A stretch of 33,960 bases of DNA from WJLY01 sp964399265 (GTDB taxonomy: Bacteria; Joyebacterota; Joyebacteria; Joyebacterales; Joyebacteraceae), in assembly GCA_964399265.1 (NCBI GenBank), contig CAYNQF010000018.1:1-33960 (forward strand). The letters run 5' to 3'. A model generated the notes under the pieces. It was given only the letters and a program-made list of their open reading frames with translations. It was not told the DNA's origin and did no database searches. Positions 22,275-30,812 of the stretch are shown piece after piece (within the stretch, counting starts at the first letter, position 1; every line of letters begins with the position of its first letter). A program made the translations under genes and the position numbers.

Positions 22275-23785
22275 CTACATCTCGGGCGCCCCGTCCGGAA
22301 CGTAGTCGGCCAGCACCGGGAAGCTCTCCAGGCTCTTCGCGATGGCGGCCCTTAGAAACGTGTCAACCCACCAGAATATGTCGCGCTTGCGAATCGACTG
22401 CCTGAGTCTGTGCATCCTCTCGTGTCTCTCGGCCGGCGGCATCTGAGAGGCCTGGTAGAGCGCCTCCGACATGCGGACGATGTCGTACGGGTTCACGAGG
22501 ATGGCGCCACGTTGAAGCTCGGCCGCCGCCCCGGCGAACTCGCTCAGGATGAGCACGCCGCTCTCCTCCAGGTTCGCGGCGCAGTACTCCTTGGCCACAA
22601 GATTCATACCGTCCTTGAGAGGCGTCAAGAGCGCTATCTCGCTCGCCCTGTAGTAGCCCAGGAGTTCGTAGCCCTCAAGGGAATGGTACATGTAGTGGAT
22701 GGGAATCCAGCCTGATTGACCGGTGAACTGGCCGTTGATCTCTCCGACCAGACGCTCGATCTCGATCTTGAGCGACTCGTACTCCGGGATACCCCTGCGG
22801 CTCGGCACGACGACCTGCACGAGCGTGATCCTGTTCTGAAGTTCCGGGTGGCTCGCGAGCAGCCGCCTGAACGCCTGCAGACGGTATGGGATGCCCTTCG
22901 TGTAGTCCATCCTGTCGATGCCGAGGACTATCTGGCGGTCCGGGAGATTCTCGTGGACATGCCACGCGCTCTCGGCTACCTCCCGGCTGCCCGCGGCCGC
23001 CTCGAAGCTCCGGAAGTCTATGCTTATGGGGAAGGCCCCGACGCGGATCCTGTCGTTCGGGAACTCGAGGTCGCACACCTGTCCGCGCCCGCACATCTCG
23101 GCGCCGCCCACGAGCGCCCTCAGGCACTGGACGAAGTTGCGCCTGTCCCGCATCGTCTGGAATCCGATGATGTCGAACTGCAGAAGGCCTAGGAGTATCT
23201 CGAGCCTCCACGGCAGCTTCAGGAAGATGTCGAGTGGAGGGAAGGGGATGTGCAGGAAGAACCCCAGCCTCGCGCCCACATTCATCGCGCGCAGCTCCCT
23301 CGCAACGAGCATCAAGTGGTANNNNNNNNNNGGTAGTCGTGGACCCAGATGAAATCGTCGCCGCGGCAGTTGTCCGCTATGACATCCGCGAACTTGTGGT
23401 TGACGCGCTGGTACGATTCCCAGTAGTCCGGGTCGAAGTTGCAGTGCGACTGCAGGTCGTGGAAGAGAGGCCAGATGACCTCGTTGGAGAATCCGCGGTA
23501 GTAGCTCCGCTCTTCCTCGCGCGTCAACGTGACCGGGACAAGCGAGTGACCCGTGTCGCCCGCGGACGCCTCGAGCGCCTCGACAACGCCCTCGGTCTCG
23601 GTCGTCCCCGGCCAACCTATCCAGAGCCCGCCGCGGTCCTTCAGGACCGGGGCGAGTGCGGTCACGAGGCCTCCGGAACCGCGCTCGACGTTCCACCCCC
23701 CGTCGTCGTTCCTCGTGAGGACGACCGGCAACCTGTTCGAGACGACCACCAGCCTGCCCGTCGCCGGCACGTTCGTTTCGCTCAT
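22275..23785 (-). CDS. otsA: Trehalose-6-phosphate synthase, interrupted by an assembly gap
   Basis: A GT20 enzyme joining UDP-glucose and glucose-6-phosphate. Motifs: VVSNRLPV near the N-terminus, GGLVTAL, FIWVHDYHLMLV (across the gap), HIPFPP, GIDRMDYTKGIP and TPLKDGMNLVAKEY. Ten Ns at 23322-23331 break the frame. The bases flanking them repeat (GGTA on each side), and collapsing the repeat plus Ns (14 nt) restores HDYHLM and a 498-residue protein, the usual length. It overlaps otsB by ATGA. It is part of the stress/trehalose run. Confidence 0.93.
23318..23335. other. Scaffold gap of 10 Ns with 4-bp overlapping ends
   Basis: N at 23322-23331, flanked by GGTA on the left (23318-23321) and GGTA on the right (23332-23335). 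The two contig ends overlap by 4 bp, so the true gap length is probably minus 4. It lies within the conserved HDYHLM motif of otsA. Confidence 0.85.
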
Positions 23786-24603
23786 GTCGTCGTTCTCCCG
23801 GCTCTCACGTCGAGCCACGCCTCGAGGAAGCGCTCGACCTCCTCCGGGTTGCGTAGCCTGCCGGTGGCCTCCGTTTCTTCCTCCGGTCCCCCCACCTTGA
23901 TGCCGTAGCCGCGATCGCGGATCGCCCGGAATGCGTCCTCGTCCGTCAGGTCGTCGCCGATGTACACGCAGAACCCGTCGCGCGGCCTGTCTCTGAGCAG
24001 CGTGTGCAGGGCCGTGCCCTTGTCGATGTCTATGAGCCGCATCTCCACGCCGCCCTTGAACCTTCGGCACTCCAGATCGTACTCCGCGGCGTCGCCCGAC
24101 CACGCGGCGCAGGCTTCGTCCTCCTCGCGCTTCGCGTCCTCGGGAGGTGTGCCTCTCGTGTGGAGGCCCACGCTCGCTATCTTGCGCTCGACGTGTCCCA
24201 CCCTGGCTATGGCCCGGGCCTCCTTCTCCGCGCGGCGCAGCCGCTGCTGCTGCCGGTCGGAGGGGATGAGCGTATCGTACGTTCCGTCGGGATACCGGAA
24301 CTCCGTGCCCTGACTCCCGCTTACCGGGATGCGCAGGTCACCGAGGAGGCTCAGGAGTTCCGCGACCGGACGCCCCGTCATGATCGCAAGGTATGTGTCG
24401 GTGTTGTCGCGTATTCGAAGGAGAGTGTCGACGACGCCGTCCACCGGGAACGCCGCCATCCTGTCTTTCTTGAACTCCGACAGCGTGCCGTCGTAGTCGA
24501 GCACGAGGCAGGGCCTCGAGGCCGTGCGGAGCTTCTCCCAGAAGTTGGGTATACCTGCGACGACGGGGCGCGCCGTCTCCTCTGCCGGCCGTCGCTCCGT
24601 CAT
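23782..24603 (-). CDS. otsB: Trehalose-6-phosphate phosphatase
   Basis: 273 residues, HAD superfamily. The nucleophile motif is DYDGTLSEF, motif II is IMTGR, the lysine region is ECRRFKGGVEMRL, and motif III/IV is YIGDDLTDEDAF. It removes phosphate from trehalose-6-phosphate made by OtsA. Start and stop overlap both neighbours by ATGA, giving treT-otsB-otsA as a tightly coupled block. A short N-terminal extension rich in Glu/Arg is unremarkable. Confidence 0.94.
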   Translation of the reverse strand: MTERRPAEETARPVVAGIPNFWEKLRTASRPCLVLDYDGTLSEFKKDRMAAFPVDGVVDTLLRIRDNTDTYLAIMTGRPVAELLSLLGDLRIPVSGSQGTEFRYPDGTYDTLIPSDRQQQRLRRAEKEARAIARVGHVERKIASVGLHTRGTPPEDAKREEDEACAAWSGDAAEYDLECRRFKGGVEMRLIDIDKGTALHTLLRDRPRDGFCVYIGDDLTDEDAFRAIRDRGYGIKVGGPEEETEATGRLRNPEEVERFLEAWLDVRAGRTTT

Positions 24604-25838
24604 CCCAGGTCTATCCTGTCGCTCTCCCCGTGCATGAGCGAGACCATGACCGTCAGGTACTCCCTCAGATGTCGGGTGAGCAGGAAGTTGTCCCTCACGA
24701 ACTCGCGGGCCTTCTTGCCCATGCCTTCAAGAAGGTCTCTGTGGTGCAGAAGGTACCTGATGCGCAGCGCCGCGCCCTCGGGAGTGGCCACCAGGAAGCC
24801 GGTCTGGTGGTCGACCACCTGCAGGCGGATGCCGCCGACGTCGCCGCCGATGACCGGTTTGCCCTTCCACATCGCCTCGGCTACGGTCAGCCCGAATCCC
24901 TCCTTGGTCGACTTCTGCAGCACAACGTCAGCGATGCGCTGAAGCGCGTTGATCGTCCTGTGCGCGTCGGGCGGCAGGACGAGGACGTGGATGTCCGGGT
25001 CGTCTCCGGCCGCATCCTTGGTCTCCCGGAGGACGATATCTCCCTCGGGGTCGTCCGTCGCTCCGCCTCCGGCGAGGACGAGCTGCAGGCCGGGGCTGAA
25101 CTTCCTGGCAAGCCTGTACGCCTCGATGACCCCCACCGGGTCTTTGAACCTGTCGTACCGCGACACCTGGACGATTAGGTCTCTCCTGGGGTCGAGCCCG
25201 AACTCGCCGCGGACCCTCTCCAGTTCCTCTTCTCCGAGCGCCACGTTCTTGTCGCTCAGAGGATCGATGCTGGGCGAGATGATGTACTGAGTGTTCGGCA
25301 GCTCCTGCGAGAACGCGGCCATCGAGAAGATGCTGGCGTCGTATCCGGCCACCTTGCCGCGAAGATACTTCCACACGGGACGGTACGGTCGGCTGACGTC
25401 GATGTGGCACCGCCAGAGCCACTTGCCACTACGCCCGGGCGTGAGTTCGAGGAGCGGCGCCGGCTGCGGGTCGTGAACGAAGACGATGTCGGCCGACTTC
25501 AGGACGTCGCGCAGCCTGGCGGCGTTCCGAGAGTTAACTTCCTCGTATTGGGCCAGCTGATCGTGAGTGATGCGCTCGGCATCGCCCTGGAGAGCGTTGT
25601 GCATCGACTTCGTCGTCTTGAAGAACCCGTTGTCGCCCTCTATGACCTCCCAGCTCACGTCAATGCCGAGTTCCTTCTTGAGCGGTATCAGCTTGGCCAG
25701 TATCTCGGCCACGCCGCCGCCGACGCGCGTCGAGTTCACGTGAACGACGCGCAGGCCGCGAAGGGGCTCGCTCAGCTGCTTCAGCTGGTCGACCACGTCC
25801 CATCCGGCGAGAGGCGCGTATCTGTCGAGAAGGCTCAC
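24600..25838 (-). CDS. treT: Trehalose glycosyltransferring synthase (TreT-type, GT4)
   Basis: 412 residues, GT-B fold. An N-terminal VVHVNSTRVGGGVAEIL, the donor-site motif STKEGFGLTVAEAMWKGKPVIGG with its EX7E signature, and VSRYDRFKDPVGVI identify the TreT family, which makes trehalose from NDP-glucose and glucose. The GTG at 25838 overlaps the upstream stop (GTGA) with GGAGAGGAGG 8 nt before. In-frame sequence further upstream is only a shadow inside the DUF5752 gene. It sits beside otsBA, so two trehalose routes are encoded together. Confidence 0.9.
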   Translation of the reverse strand: MSLLDRYAPLAGWDVVDQLKQLSEPLRGLRVVHVNSTRVGGGVAEILAKLIPLKKELGIDVSWEVIEGDNGFFKTTKSMHNALQGDAERITHDQLAQYEEVNSRNAARLRDVLKSADIVFVHDPQPAPLLELTPGRSGKWLWRCHIDVSRPYRPVWKYLRGKVAGYDASIFSMAAFSQELPNTQYIISPSIDPLSDKNVALGEEELERVRGEFGLDPRRDLIVQVSRYDRFKDPVGVIEAYRLARKFSPGLQLVLAGGGATDDPEGDIVLRETKDAAGDDPDIHVLVLPPDAHRTINALQRIADVVLQKSTKEGFGLTVAEAMWKGKPVIGGDVGGIRLQVVDHQTGFLVATPEGAALRIRYLLHHRDLLEGMGKKAREFVRDNFLLTRHLREYLTVMVSLMHGESDRIDLG

Positions 25839-26578
25839 GATGCGGCCTCCTCTCCGAGGTGGCGCTCGAACGCGTCCACGAGCACGGCGCGCGTCTCCGC
25901 CAGCGTCTTGAAGAACGGGTCGATCGTGTGAAGGCGCGTGCACAGACCCTCGTACCTGTCCGCGTTGATGTCGGTGAGCCAGGTCGAAAAGTCGTCGGAT
26001 CCGTTCGGCGTGCGTCGCCGCGCGTCCACGAAGTGATAGAAGACGCTGCTCTTCGACATCGCCGCGACGGCTTCCGTCAGGCCGTCCGGCTCCTCGACGA
26101 CGACCGGTGTGTCGAAGATCACGATCTGAGACCGTATGAAGTGGAATCTCCGCTCCCTCGGCGTCCACTCGATCGCGTCGGTCGAGTCGAGTTCCTCCTC
26201 GACCACGTCCAGGACCGCCGAGCGGAGCGACTCGAGGTCGGGGTGGTCCGTCGGGTCGATGACGCTCAGACGCTCGGCCAACGCCAGCCTGTGGAGCGAG
26301 TCGTGCGACCAGCGCGCGAAGTCGTTGTGATAGCTCGGGTCGTCGAACGTAGGACGCAGAAGCCCGCCCCAGAAGTGGTAATAGATGCTTGCCACGTCCA
26401 CGCGGGCCAGTTCGTCGCTCAGCTCTTTCAGATTCTGCGCGTGATGCCCCGTCGCGATGGCCGCCAGCGCGCAATCCCTGACGGCGAACGGCCCCGCCGG
26501 TGAGTACTTCTCTGCCTTGCTTATCTCTGCCTCCCTGACTGAGTTCGTGCGCCGACTGACGGGCCGCCGCCTCGGCAC
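25835..26578 (-). CDS. DUF5752-family protein
   Basis: 247 residues, helical. It looks like two related halves, each with a Y/F-HF segment: SIYYHFWGGLLRPTFDDPSYHNDFARW and SVFYHFVDARRRTPNGSDDFSTW. Such DUF5752 proteins are often found next to TreT; their role is not known. The start is uncertain: GTG 26578 has no clear ribosome-binding site, and no better in-frame start is visible. Downstream coupling to treT is by GTGA. A regulatory or protein-protein role is a guess from the duplicated histidine-aromatic motif. Confidence 0.75.
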   Translation of the reverse strand: MPRRRPVSRRTNSVREAEISKAEKYSPAGPFAVRDCALAAIATGHHAQNLKELSDELARVDVASIYYHFWGGLLRPTFDDPSYHNDFARWSHDSLHRLALAERLSVIDPTDHPDLESLRSAVLDVVEEELDSTDAIEWTPRERRFHFIRSQIVIFDTPVVVEEPDGLTEAVAAMSKSSVFYHFVDARRRTPNGSDDFSTWLTDINADRYEGLCTRLHTIDPFFKTLAETRAVLVDAFERHLGEEAAS

Positions 26579-26636
26579 GTCGGGCCCTCGCGCGTACGTC
26601 TGGTTAGGGTCCTGCGGGTCTCGCAGGTCGGAGATC

Positions 26637-27605
26637 CTACTGCCCTAGAACGTAGGCGAATATGAGCGGAGCGACGATCGACGCGTCCGAGTTGATCATA
26701 AACTTGGGCTCGTCCACGTCGAGCTTGTACCAGGTGATCTTCTCATTGGGGACCGCGCCCGAGTACGAGCCGTACGAGGTCGTGCTGTCGCTTATCTGTG
26801 CGAAGTACGCCCAGAAGGGCACGTCCTCCTTGCAGTCCTGAATGAGCATCGGCACGGTGCATATCGCGAAGTCGCCGGCTATGCCTCCGCCGATCTGGAA
26901 GAACCCAACGCGGGTTCCTTCCCTCGAACGCGCGAGATACCAGTCGGCGAGATGCTGGAGCTGCTCCGTGCCCCTCCGGATCGCGCCGTGGCCGGGAACC
27001 TCGCCCTTCATCACGCTCGCCGTGAAGATGTTCCCGAGCGTGGAGTCCTCCCAGCCGGGGGAGTAGACGGGGATGCCCTTCTCCCTGGCGGCGAGGAGCC
27101 ACGAGTTCTCCCGCGGTATCGCGTAGTGCTTCTTGAGCGACTCGTCGTCGAGGATCGCATAGAGAAACTCGGCGGGAAAGAGGGGTTCTCCGGACTCAGC
27201 CGCCTGGGCCCACATGCTCTTCAGCCTGTCCTCGGTGTGGCGCATGACCGTCTCGGGGATGCACGTGTCGGTCACACGGTTGAGCCCCGCGTCGCGAAGC
27301 CTCCGCTCGTCCTCGGGCCTCAGGTCCTTGTACTCCGGGACCATTCGGTAGTCGTCGTGCGCGAAGAGGTTGAAGACGTCCTCTTCCAGGTTGGCGGCCG
27401 TGCACGATATCGCGTGCACCTTGTCGCGCCTGATCATCTCCGCGAGGGAGATGCCTATCTCACCCGTCGACATCGCTCCCGCCATCGCGAGGAACATCTG
27501 CCCGCCACCGTCCAGCAGCTCGCGCCACGCCTTAGCGGCGTCGAGGGTCTCGCGAGCATTGAAGTGAAGGAAGTTCTTCTCCATGAATTCGCCGATGGCT
27601 GGCAT
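26637..27605 (-). CDS. Deoxyhypusine-synthase-like polyamine enzyme
   Basis: 322 residues of the NAD-dependent deoxyhypusine synthase fold. Seen: MAGAMSTGEIG (NAD-binding region), VHAISCTAANLEEDVFN, the GWEDSTLGN segment, QIGGGIAGDF, DSTTSYGSYSGA, and the catalytic-lysine region ITWYKLD (K294). Bacteria lack eIF5A, and bacterial relatives are reported to make homospermidine-like or agmatine-derived polyamines, so that role is likely. The ATG at 27605 is preferred: GGAGGT sits 8 nt upstream, while GTG 27614 would overlap it. It lies 1 nt after the PrsW-like stop. Confidence 0.88.
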   Translation of the reverse strand: MPAIGEFMEKNFLHFNARETLDAAKAWRELLDGGGQMFLAMAGAMSTGEIGISLAEMIRRDKVHAISCTAANLEEDVFNLFAHDDYRMVPEYKDLRPEDERRLRDAGLNRVTDTCIPETVMRHTEDRLKSMWAQAAESGEPLFPAEFLYAILDDESLKKHYAIPRENSWLLAAREKGIPVYSPGWEDSTLGNIFTASVMKGEVPGHGAIRRGTEQLQHLADWYLARSREGTRVGFFQIGGGIAGDFAICTVPMLIQDCKEDVPFWAYFAQISDSTTSYGSYSGAVPNEKITWYKLDVDEPKFMINSDASIVAPLIFAYVLGQ

Positions 27606-27606
27606 T

Positions 27607-28656
27607 CTACTCACCTCCGGTCCCTTGCAGTCCTCGCGCGGTCAGCATGTGGATCTCCCACAGGTCCCTTCGCCTCCAGCTGAGCAGCGGCAACATTGCC
27701 AGCATACCCGTTTTCCCGACGCTGCGCTCCAGGTAGTTGAGCTCCCGGAACTTCTCGGCCACCTCCTGGTCCATGGGAGGCCGGAACCCGGCCCGTCTCA
27801 TGAGGAGGATGCCCTTCGCGCGCAGCGACAGCTCGGCCCTCAACCTCAGAATGCAGAACATGTCAGCGAGAACCGTCGGCGGGAAGCGGTCGCGAAGAGA
27901 CGACAGGTACTGCCCCGTCCTGCTCTTAGCGAGCCCTCCGCGCTCCATGATCTCGAGAAGCTCGGCGTCGGTGTCGAACCCGACGCCCAACCATCGTCTC
28001 AGGTTCTCACTGCTCTCGCGGAACCAGGCCAACAGAACGGTCGGAACCACCACCACGCCCGCGCCCGCCGCTACGAACGGACGCGCCGAGACCCAGTTGT
28101 AGAACACATGCATGGCCACGGCCGTGGCAAAGCCCACCGCCAGGCCGATCCATCCGTCGACGCCGCGTTCCTCCGCGACCCGCATGGCGGCGATGCCGAC
28201 GACGGCCGTCGAGCCGCCGTGCACGATCGCCGTGCCGAGACCGCGCACGAGCGAGAGCTGAACCGTCGTGTCGACCGCTGACAGGTAGAACAGGTTCTCC
28301 AACAGGGCGAAGCCCGCGCCCACCGCGAAACCGCATATGGCCGCGTCGACCGCGAACCCCACTCTCTTTGACACGACGAGGTACGCTACATAGGATGCCT
28401 TGAACGCCTCCTCCATCGCGGGCCCGACGAACGCACCGTACTGGTGGAGCGTCCACCCCGTCCACGCGAGCACGGAGCGCGCGACGACCAGCGAGAGGAG
28501 GGCCGCGACGGCTCCCGCAGACAGCGCGCCGACCACCGCCGACGGACGCACGAGCCGGTAGCTGTCGAGTGCGTACAACGCCGCGAGGAAGGCAATGACC
28601 GGGAGAAGGGAGATCGCCACGCTTGCGAGGGCGACCGTGTCTGGCGAGGAGGGCAT
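27607..28656 (-). CDS. PrsW-family intramembrane metalloprotease
   Basis: 349 residues with about eight hydrophobic helices and a cytoplasmic helical C-terminal domain of about 120 residues. The family's metal-binding motifs are present: MEEAFK (E82, E83), GFAVGAGFALLENLFY, IVHGGSTAVVG and HVFYNW. In Bacillus subtilis PrsW makes the first cut in the anti-sigma factor RsiW. Here the gene directly follows an ECF sigma/anti-sigma pair, so the same role is a reasonable inference. The start at 28656 is the likely one; 28704 adds 16 residues. C-terminal coupling to the next gene is 1 nt. Confidence 0.85.
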   Translation of the reverse strand: MPSSPDTVALASVAISLLPVIAFLAALYALDSYRLVRPSAVVGALSAGAVAALLSLVVARSVLAWTGWTLHQYGAFVGPAMEEAFKASYVAYLVVSKRVGFAVDAAICGFAVGAGFALLENLFYLSAVDTTVQLSLVRGLGTAIVHGGSTAVVGIAAMRVAEERGVDGWIGLAVGFATAVAMHVFYNWVSARPFVAAGAGVVVVPTVLLAWFRESSENLRRWLGVGFDTDAELLEIMERGGLAKSRTGQYLSSLRDRFPPTVLADMFCILRLRAELSLRAKGILLMRRAGFRPPMDQEVAEKFRELNYLERSVGKTGMLAMLPLLSWRRRDLWEIHMLTARGLQGTGGE

Positions 28657-28747
28657 TGCGGCTCCCGCGGCTGTCTGCGGACGGCATACGATCAGCACAG
28701 CCACGGGAGTCTATCACAGCCGGCGCGCGATATCCACGGGAGCGTGG

Positions 28748-29410
28748 TCAGGGAGCAGGCTCGAGCCGCCGGTCAAACGTGAGAGTGTCGCCCGAGTAGA
28801 CGCGAATCGAAGCGGGAGCGACCGCACCCTCGAATGTGAGAACGACCGACACGTCTTCGTACGTCAGCAGCGACACGTCCAGACGTATCTCGTCGGGCGA
28901 GTACGACACGCTTCCGCTGCCTTCCGCCGCCGGAAGGTCGAGCTCAATATACCCCGGTGACTCCGAGAGCCCGCCGCCCCGCGGAGCCATCGTGCCCCTG
29001 ACGTCTTCGGGCGAGACCCGCGTCGCTTCCCGGCCGGGCCCGGACACCACGACGAGCAGTATCGCTCCCACGGCCACGCCGGCGGCGAATGCGTATGCGA
29101 GTCTCGGTGTGAACGCCTCGCGCAGGGAGTCCGCGAGAGAGCGTCTTGCCGGACGGGAAGGCGTCGACACGCCCGGCGTTCCGGCGGCCTCCACGCGCGT
29201 GGTCGACTCGAGTATCCTGCGGCGCAGGGCGGGAGGGGGGTCGATCCCGCCCGCGCTCTCGAATCGCCTCCCCAGTTCGGCGAGGTCGTCGAAGTACCTG
29301 CGTGCCTCCTCGTCGGACCCGAGTGCCTCTCTGAGTTCGCGGCTTTCCTCGGCGGAGTTCTCTCCGTCGATCTCGCCGTTCATGAGTTCTCTCAGTCTTT
29401 CGTCGATCAT
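28748..29410 (-). CDS. Membrane-anchored anti-sigma factor
   Basis: 220 residues. The N-terminal cytoplasmic part (1-95) is helical, starting MIDERLRELMNGEIDGE with an anti-sigma-like helical bundle but no zinc-binding His/Cys motif. One transmembrane helix lies at about 104-123 (AYAFAAGVAVGAILLVVV), and about 95 periplasmic residues follow. Its ATG overlaps the sigma factor stop (ATGA), the normal sigma/anti-sigma arrangement. A single-pass topology next to PrsW fits regulated proteolysis. The call rests on position and architecture rather than strong motif identity. Confidence 0.78.
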   Translation of the reverse strand: MIDERLRELMNGEIDGENSAEESRELREALGSDEEARRYFDDLAELGRRFESAGGIDPPPALRRRILESTTRVEAAGTPGVSTPSRPARRSLADSLREAFTPRLAYAFAAGVAVGAILLVVVSGPGREATRVSPEDVRGTMAPRGGGLSESPGYIELDLPAAEGSGSVSYSPDEIRLDVSLLTYEDVSVVLTFEGAVAPASIRVYSGDTLTFDRRLEPAP

Positions 29411-29985
29411 CTCTCGTACCCTTGTCTGATCAGCACGTCCCTGAGTTCCTGTCTTGCGCTGAAGAGGCGCGACTTGACCGTCTTCTCAGGGATCCCCGCG
29501 ATCTCGCTTATCTCGGAGTACGACAACTCGAGGAAGTACTTGAGCACGACCACAACCCTGTGGTCGATCTTGAGCCGCATGAGCGCGTGCTGTATCTGGT
29601 CGCTCGTCTCGTAGTGGGCGACATCCTGCGACGGAGACTCGCTGCTCGTGCCCAGCTCGTCCTCGACCGGCACCATCCGCCTCGCCCGTTTGACGTAGTT
29701 GATCGCCTCGTTGACGGCGATCCTGTAGAGCCAACTGAAGAGCTTGTACGACGGGTCGTACGTGTGCATCTTCCTGTAGGCCTTGACGAACACGGACTGG
29801 GTGATGTCGGCTGCATCGTCGGGGTCCCTGGCGATCCTGTAGGCGGCGTTGTACACGGTCCGTTCATACCGCTCCACGATCGCCTCGAAGGCGCCGTCGT
29901 CTCCGGCGGCCGCCTCGAGAGCCAGCTTCCTGTCCTCTTCATTGCTCAATACAGCGGACCCTGTGGGAAGTTGGAGGGTGGCCAT
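29407..29985 (-). CDS. ECF-type RNA polymerase sigma factor (RpoE-like)
   Basis: 192 residues. Region 2 runs from about 27 to 95 (YERTVYNAAYRIARDPDDAADITQSVFVKAY, then FSWLYRIAVNEAINYVKR). A linker (SSESPSQDVAHYE) precedes region 4 (LKYFLELSYSEISEIAGIPEKTVKSRLFSARQEL). It should direct RNA polymerase to stress promoters when the downstream anti-sigma factor releases it. The start at 29985 has a weak ribosome-binding site; it lies only 4 nt after the STAS gene, so translation may be coupled. Target promoters in the window were not identified. Confidence 0.93.
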   Translation of the reverse strand: MATLQLPTGSAVLSNEEDRKLALEAAAGDDGAFEAIVERYERTVYNAAYRIARDPDDAADITQSVFVKAYRKMHTYDPSYKLFSWLYRIAVNEAINYVKRARRMVPVEDELGTSSESPSQDVAHYETSDQIQHALMRLKIDHRVVVVLKYFLELSYSEISEIAGIPEKTVKSRLFSARQELRDVLIRQGYER

Positions 29986-29989
29986 GCTG

Positions 29990-30277
29990 TTACCGCTCTA
30001 TCTCGAACACGGCGTCCAGCCCGGCCACGCGGAGCAGATCGGAGATGTGGTTCGAAGGATGTCTCAGTATCAGGCCGCTGCCGGCGTCGACAAGGCGCCT
30101 CTGGGCCTCGAGCAGCGCGGACAGCCCGGCGCTCGATATGTACTCGAGCCGGCTCAGGTCCACGACACACGACGGTCCGGCATGCGCCAGGGCCTCGCGA
30201 GCGCGTTCCGCGTGGGACGCATCCAGCCGGCCGAACAGCCTTATCGTTCCGTCGGCATCACGAATGAGGTCGAACAT
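29990..30277 (-). CDS. STAS-domain anti-sigma factor antagonist
   Basis: 95 residues, a single SpoIIAA/RsbV-type STAS domain. The phosphorylation motif reads LEYISSAGLSALL, with S48/S49 at the conserved serine position. It should bind the adjacent RsbW-like kinase when dephosphorylated. It overlaps the kinase gene by 20 nt and is 4 nt from the sigma gene. In classical systems the freed sigma is a sigma-B or sigma-F type; here the adjoining sigma is ECF, which is unusual. Confidence 0.9.
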   Translation of the reverse strand: MFDLIRDADGTIRLFGRLDASHAERAREALAHAGPSCVVDLSRLEYISSAGLSALLEAQRRLVDAGSGLILRHPSNHISDLLRVAGLDAVFEIER

Positions 30278-30806
30278 CTCGATTCTCCGTGTGGATCGTT
30301 GCTGTCACAGTCAGGGTGTGGTCCGCGTAGTCGTATTCGAGGCGGTCGGTCAGCGTGTTCACGATGCGCACTCCGAGTCCGCCGATCTTCCGCGTTCCCG
30401 TGGGCGACTCGGTCGGACGCTCCGGCACGGGTAGAGTGGGCGGCTCGGACCTCTTGAGCTCGATCTCTTCCATGTCGGGCTCTTCGACGCCGAAGTCGCG
30501 AAGCCTCAGTACGAGCGATCCGTCGCTGGAAGCGAGGTCGACCTCGATGTCGCCGTTCCCTCCACGGTCATGCCTCAGAAGGTTCGTGAACAGCTCCTCG
30601 GCGACGACGCGGACGACGAACGCGGAACGCTCACATAGGGAGGCCGCCGCCGCGAAGCCGCCCGCGAAGTCGATCACCTCGCCCGTGGAAGCCAGCGTTC
30701 TGGGGAACGTACGGGCAGTCTTCAGAGTCCCTCCCAGGCTCGCCGTGCATAACTCCGGCCCGCCGGCACGGGACGGTTCACGGAGCGCGTGGCGCGCGGC
30801 GGGCAC
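30258..30806 (-). CDS. RsbW/SpoIIAB-like serine kinase (GHKL ATPase)
   Basis: 182 residues in the longest reading. HATPase motifs: N box VVAEELFTNLLRHDRG, G1 box LRDFGVEEPD, and G2 box GGLGVRIVNTLTD, followed by the C-terminal strand LEYDYADHTLTV. It should phosphorylate the STAS partner and/or hold a sigma factor. The start is uncertain. GTG 30806 has no ribosome-binding site; the domain begins near residue 26, and a CTG at 30725 after GGGAGG is an alternative. It lies 6 nt after an exported-protein gene in the longest reading. Confidence 0.85.
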   Translation of the reverse strand: MPAARHALREPSRAGGPELCTASLGGTLKTARTFPRTLASTGEVIDFAGGFAAAASLCERSAFVVRVVAEELFTNLLRHDRGGNGDIEVDLASSDGSLVLRLRDFGVEEPDMEEIELKRSEPPTLPVPERPTESPTGTRKIGGLGVRIVNTLTDRLEYDYADHTLTVTATIHTENRDVRPHS

Positions 30807-30812
30807 TTCCCT

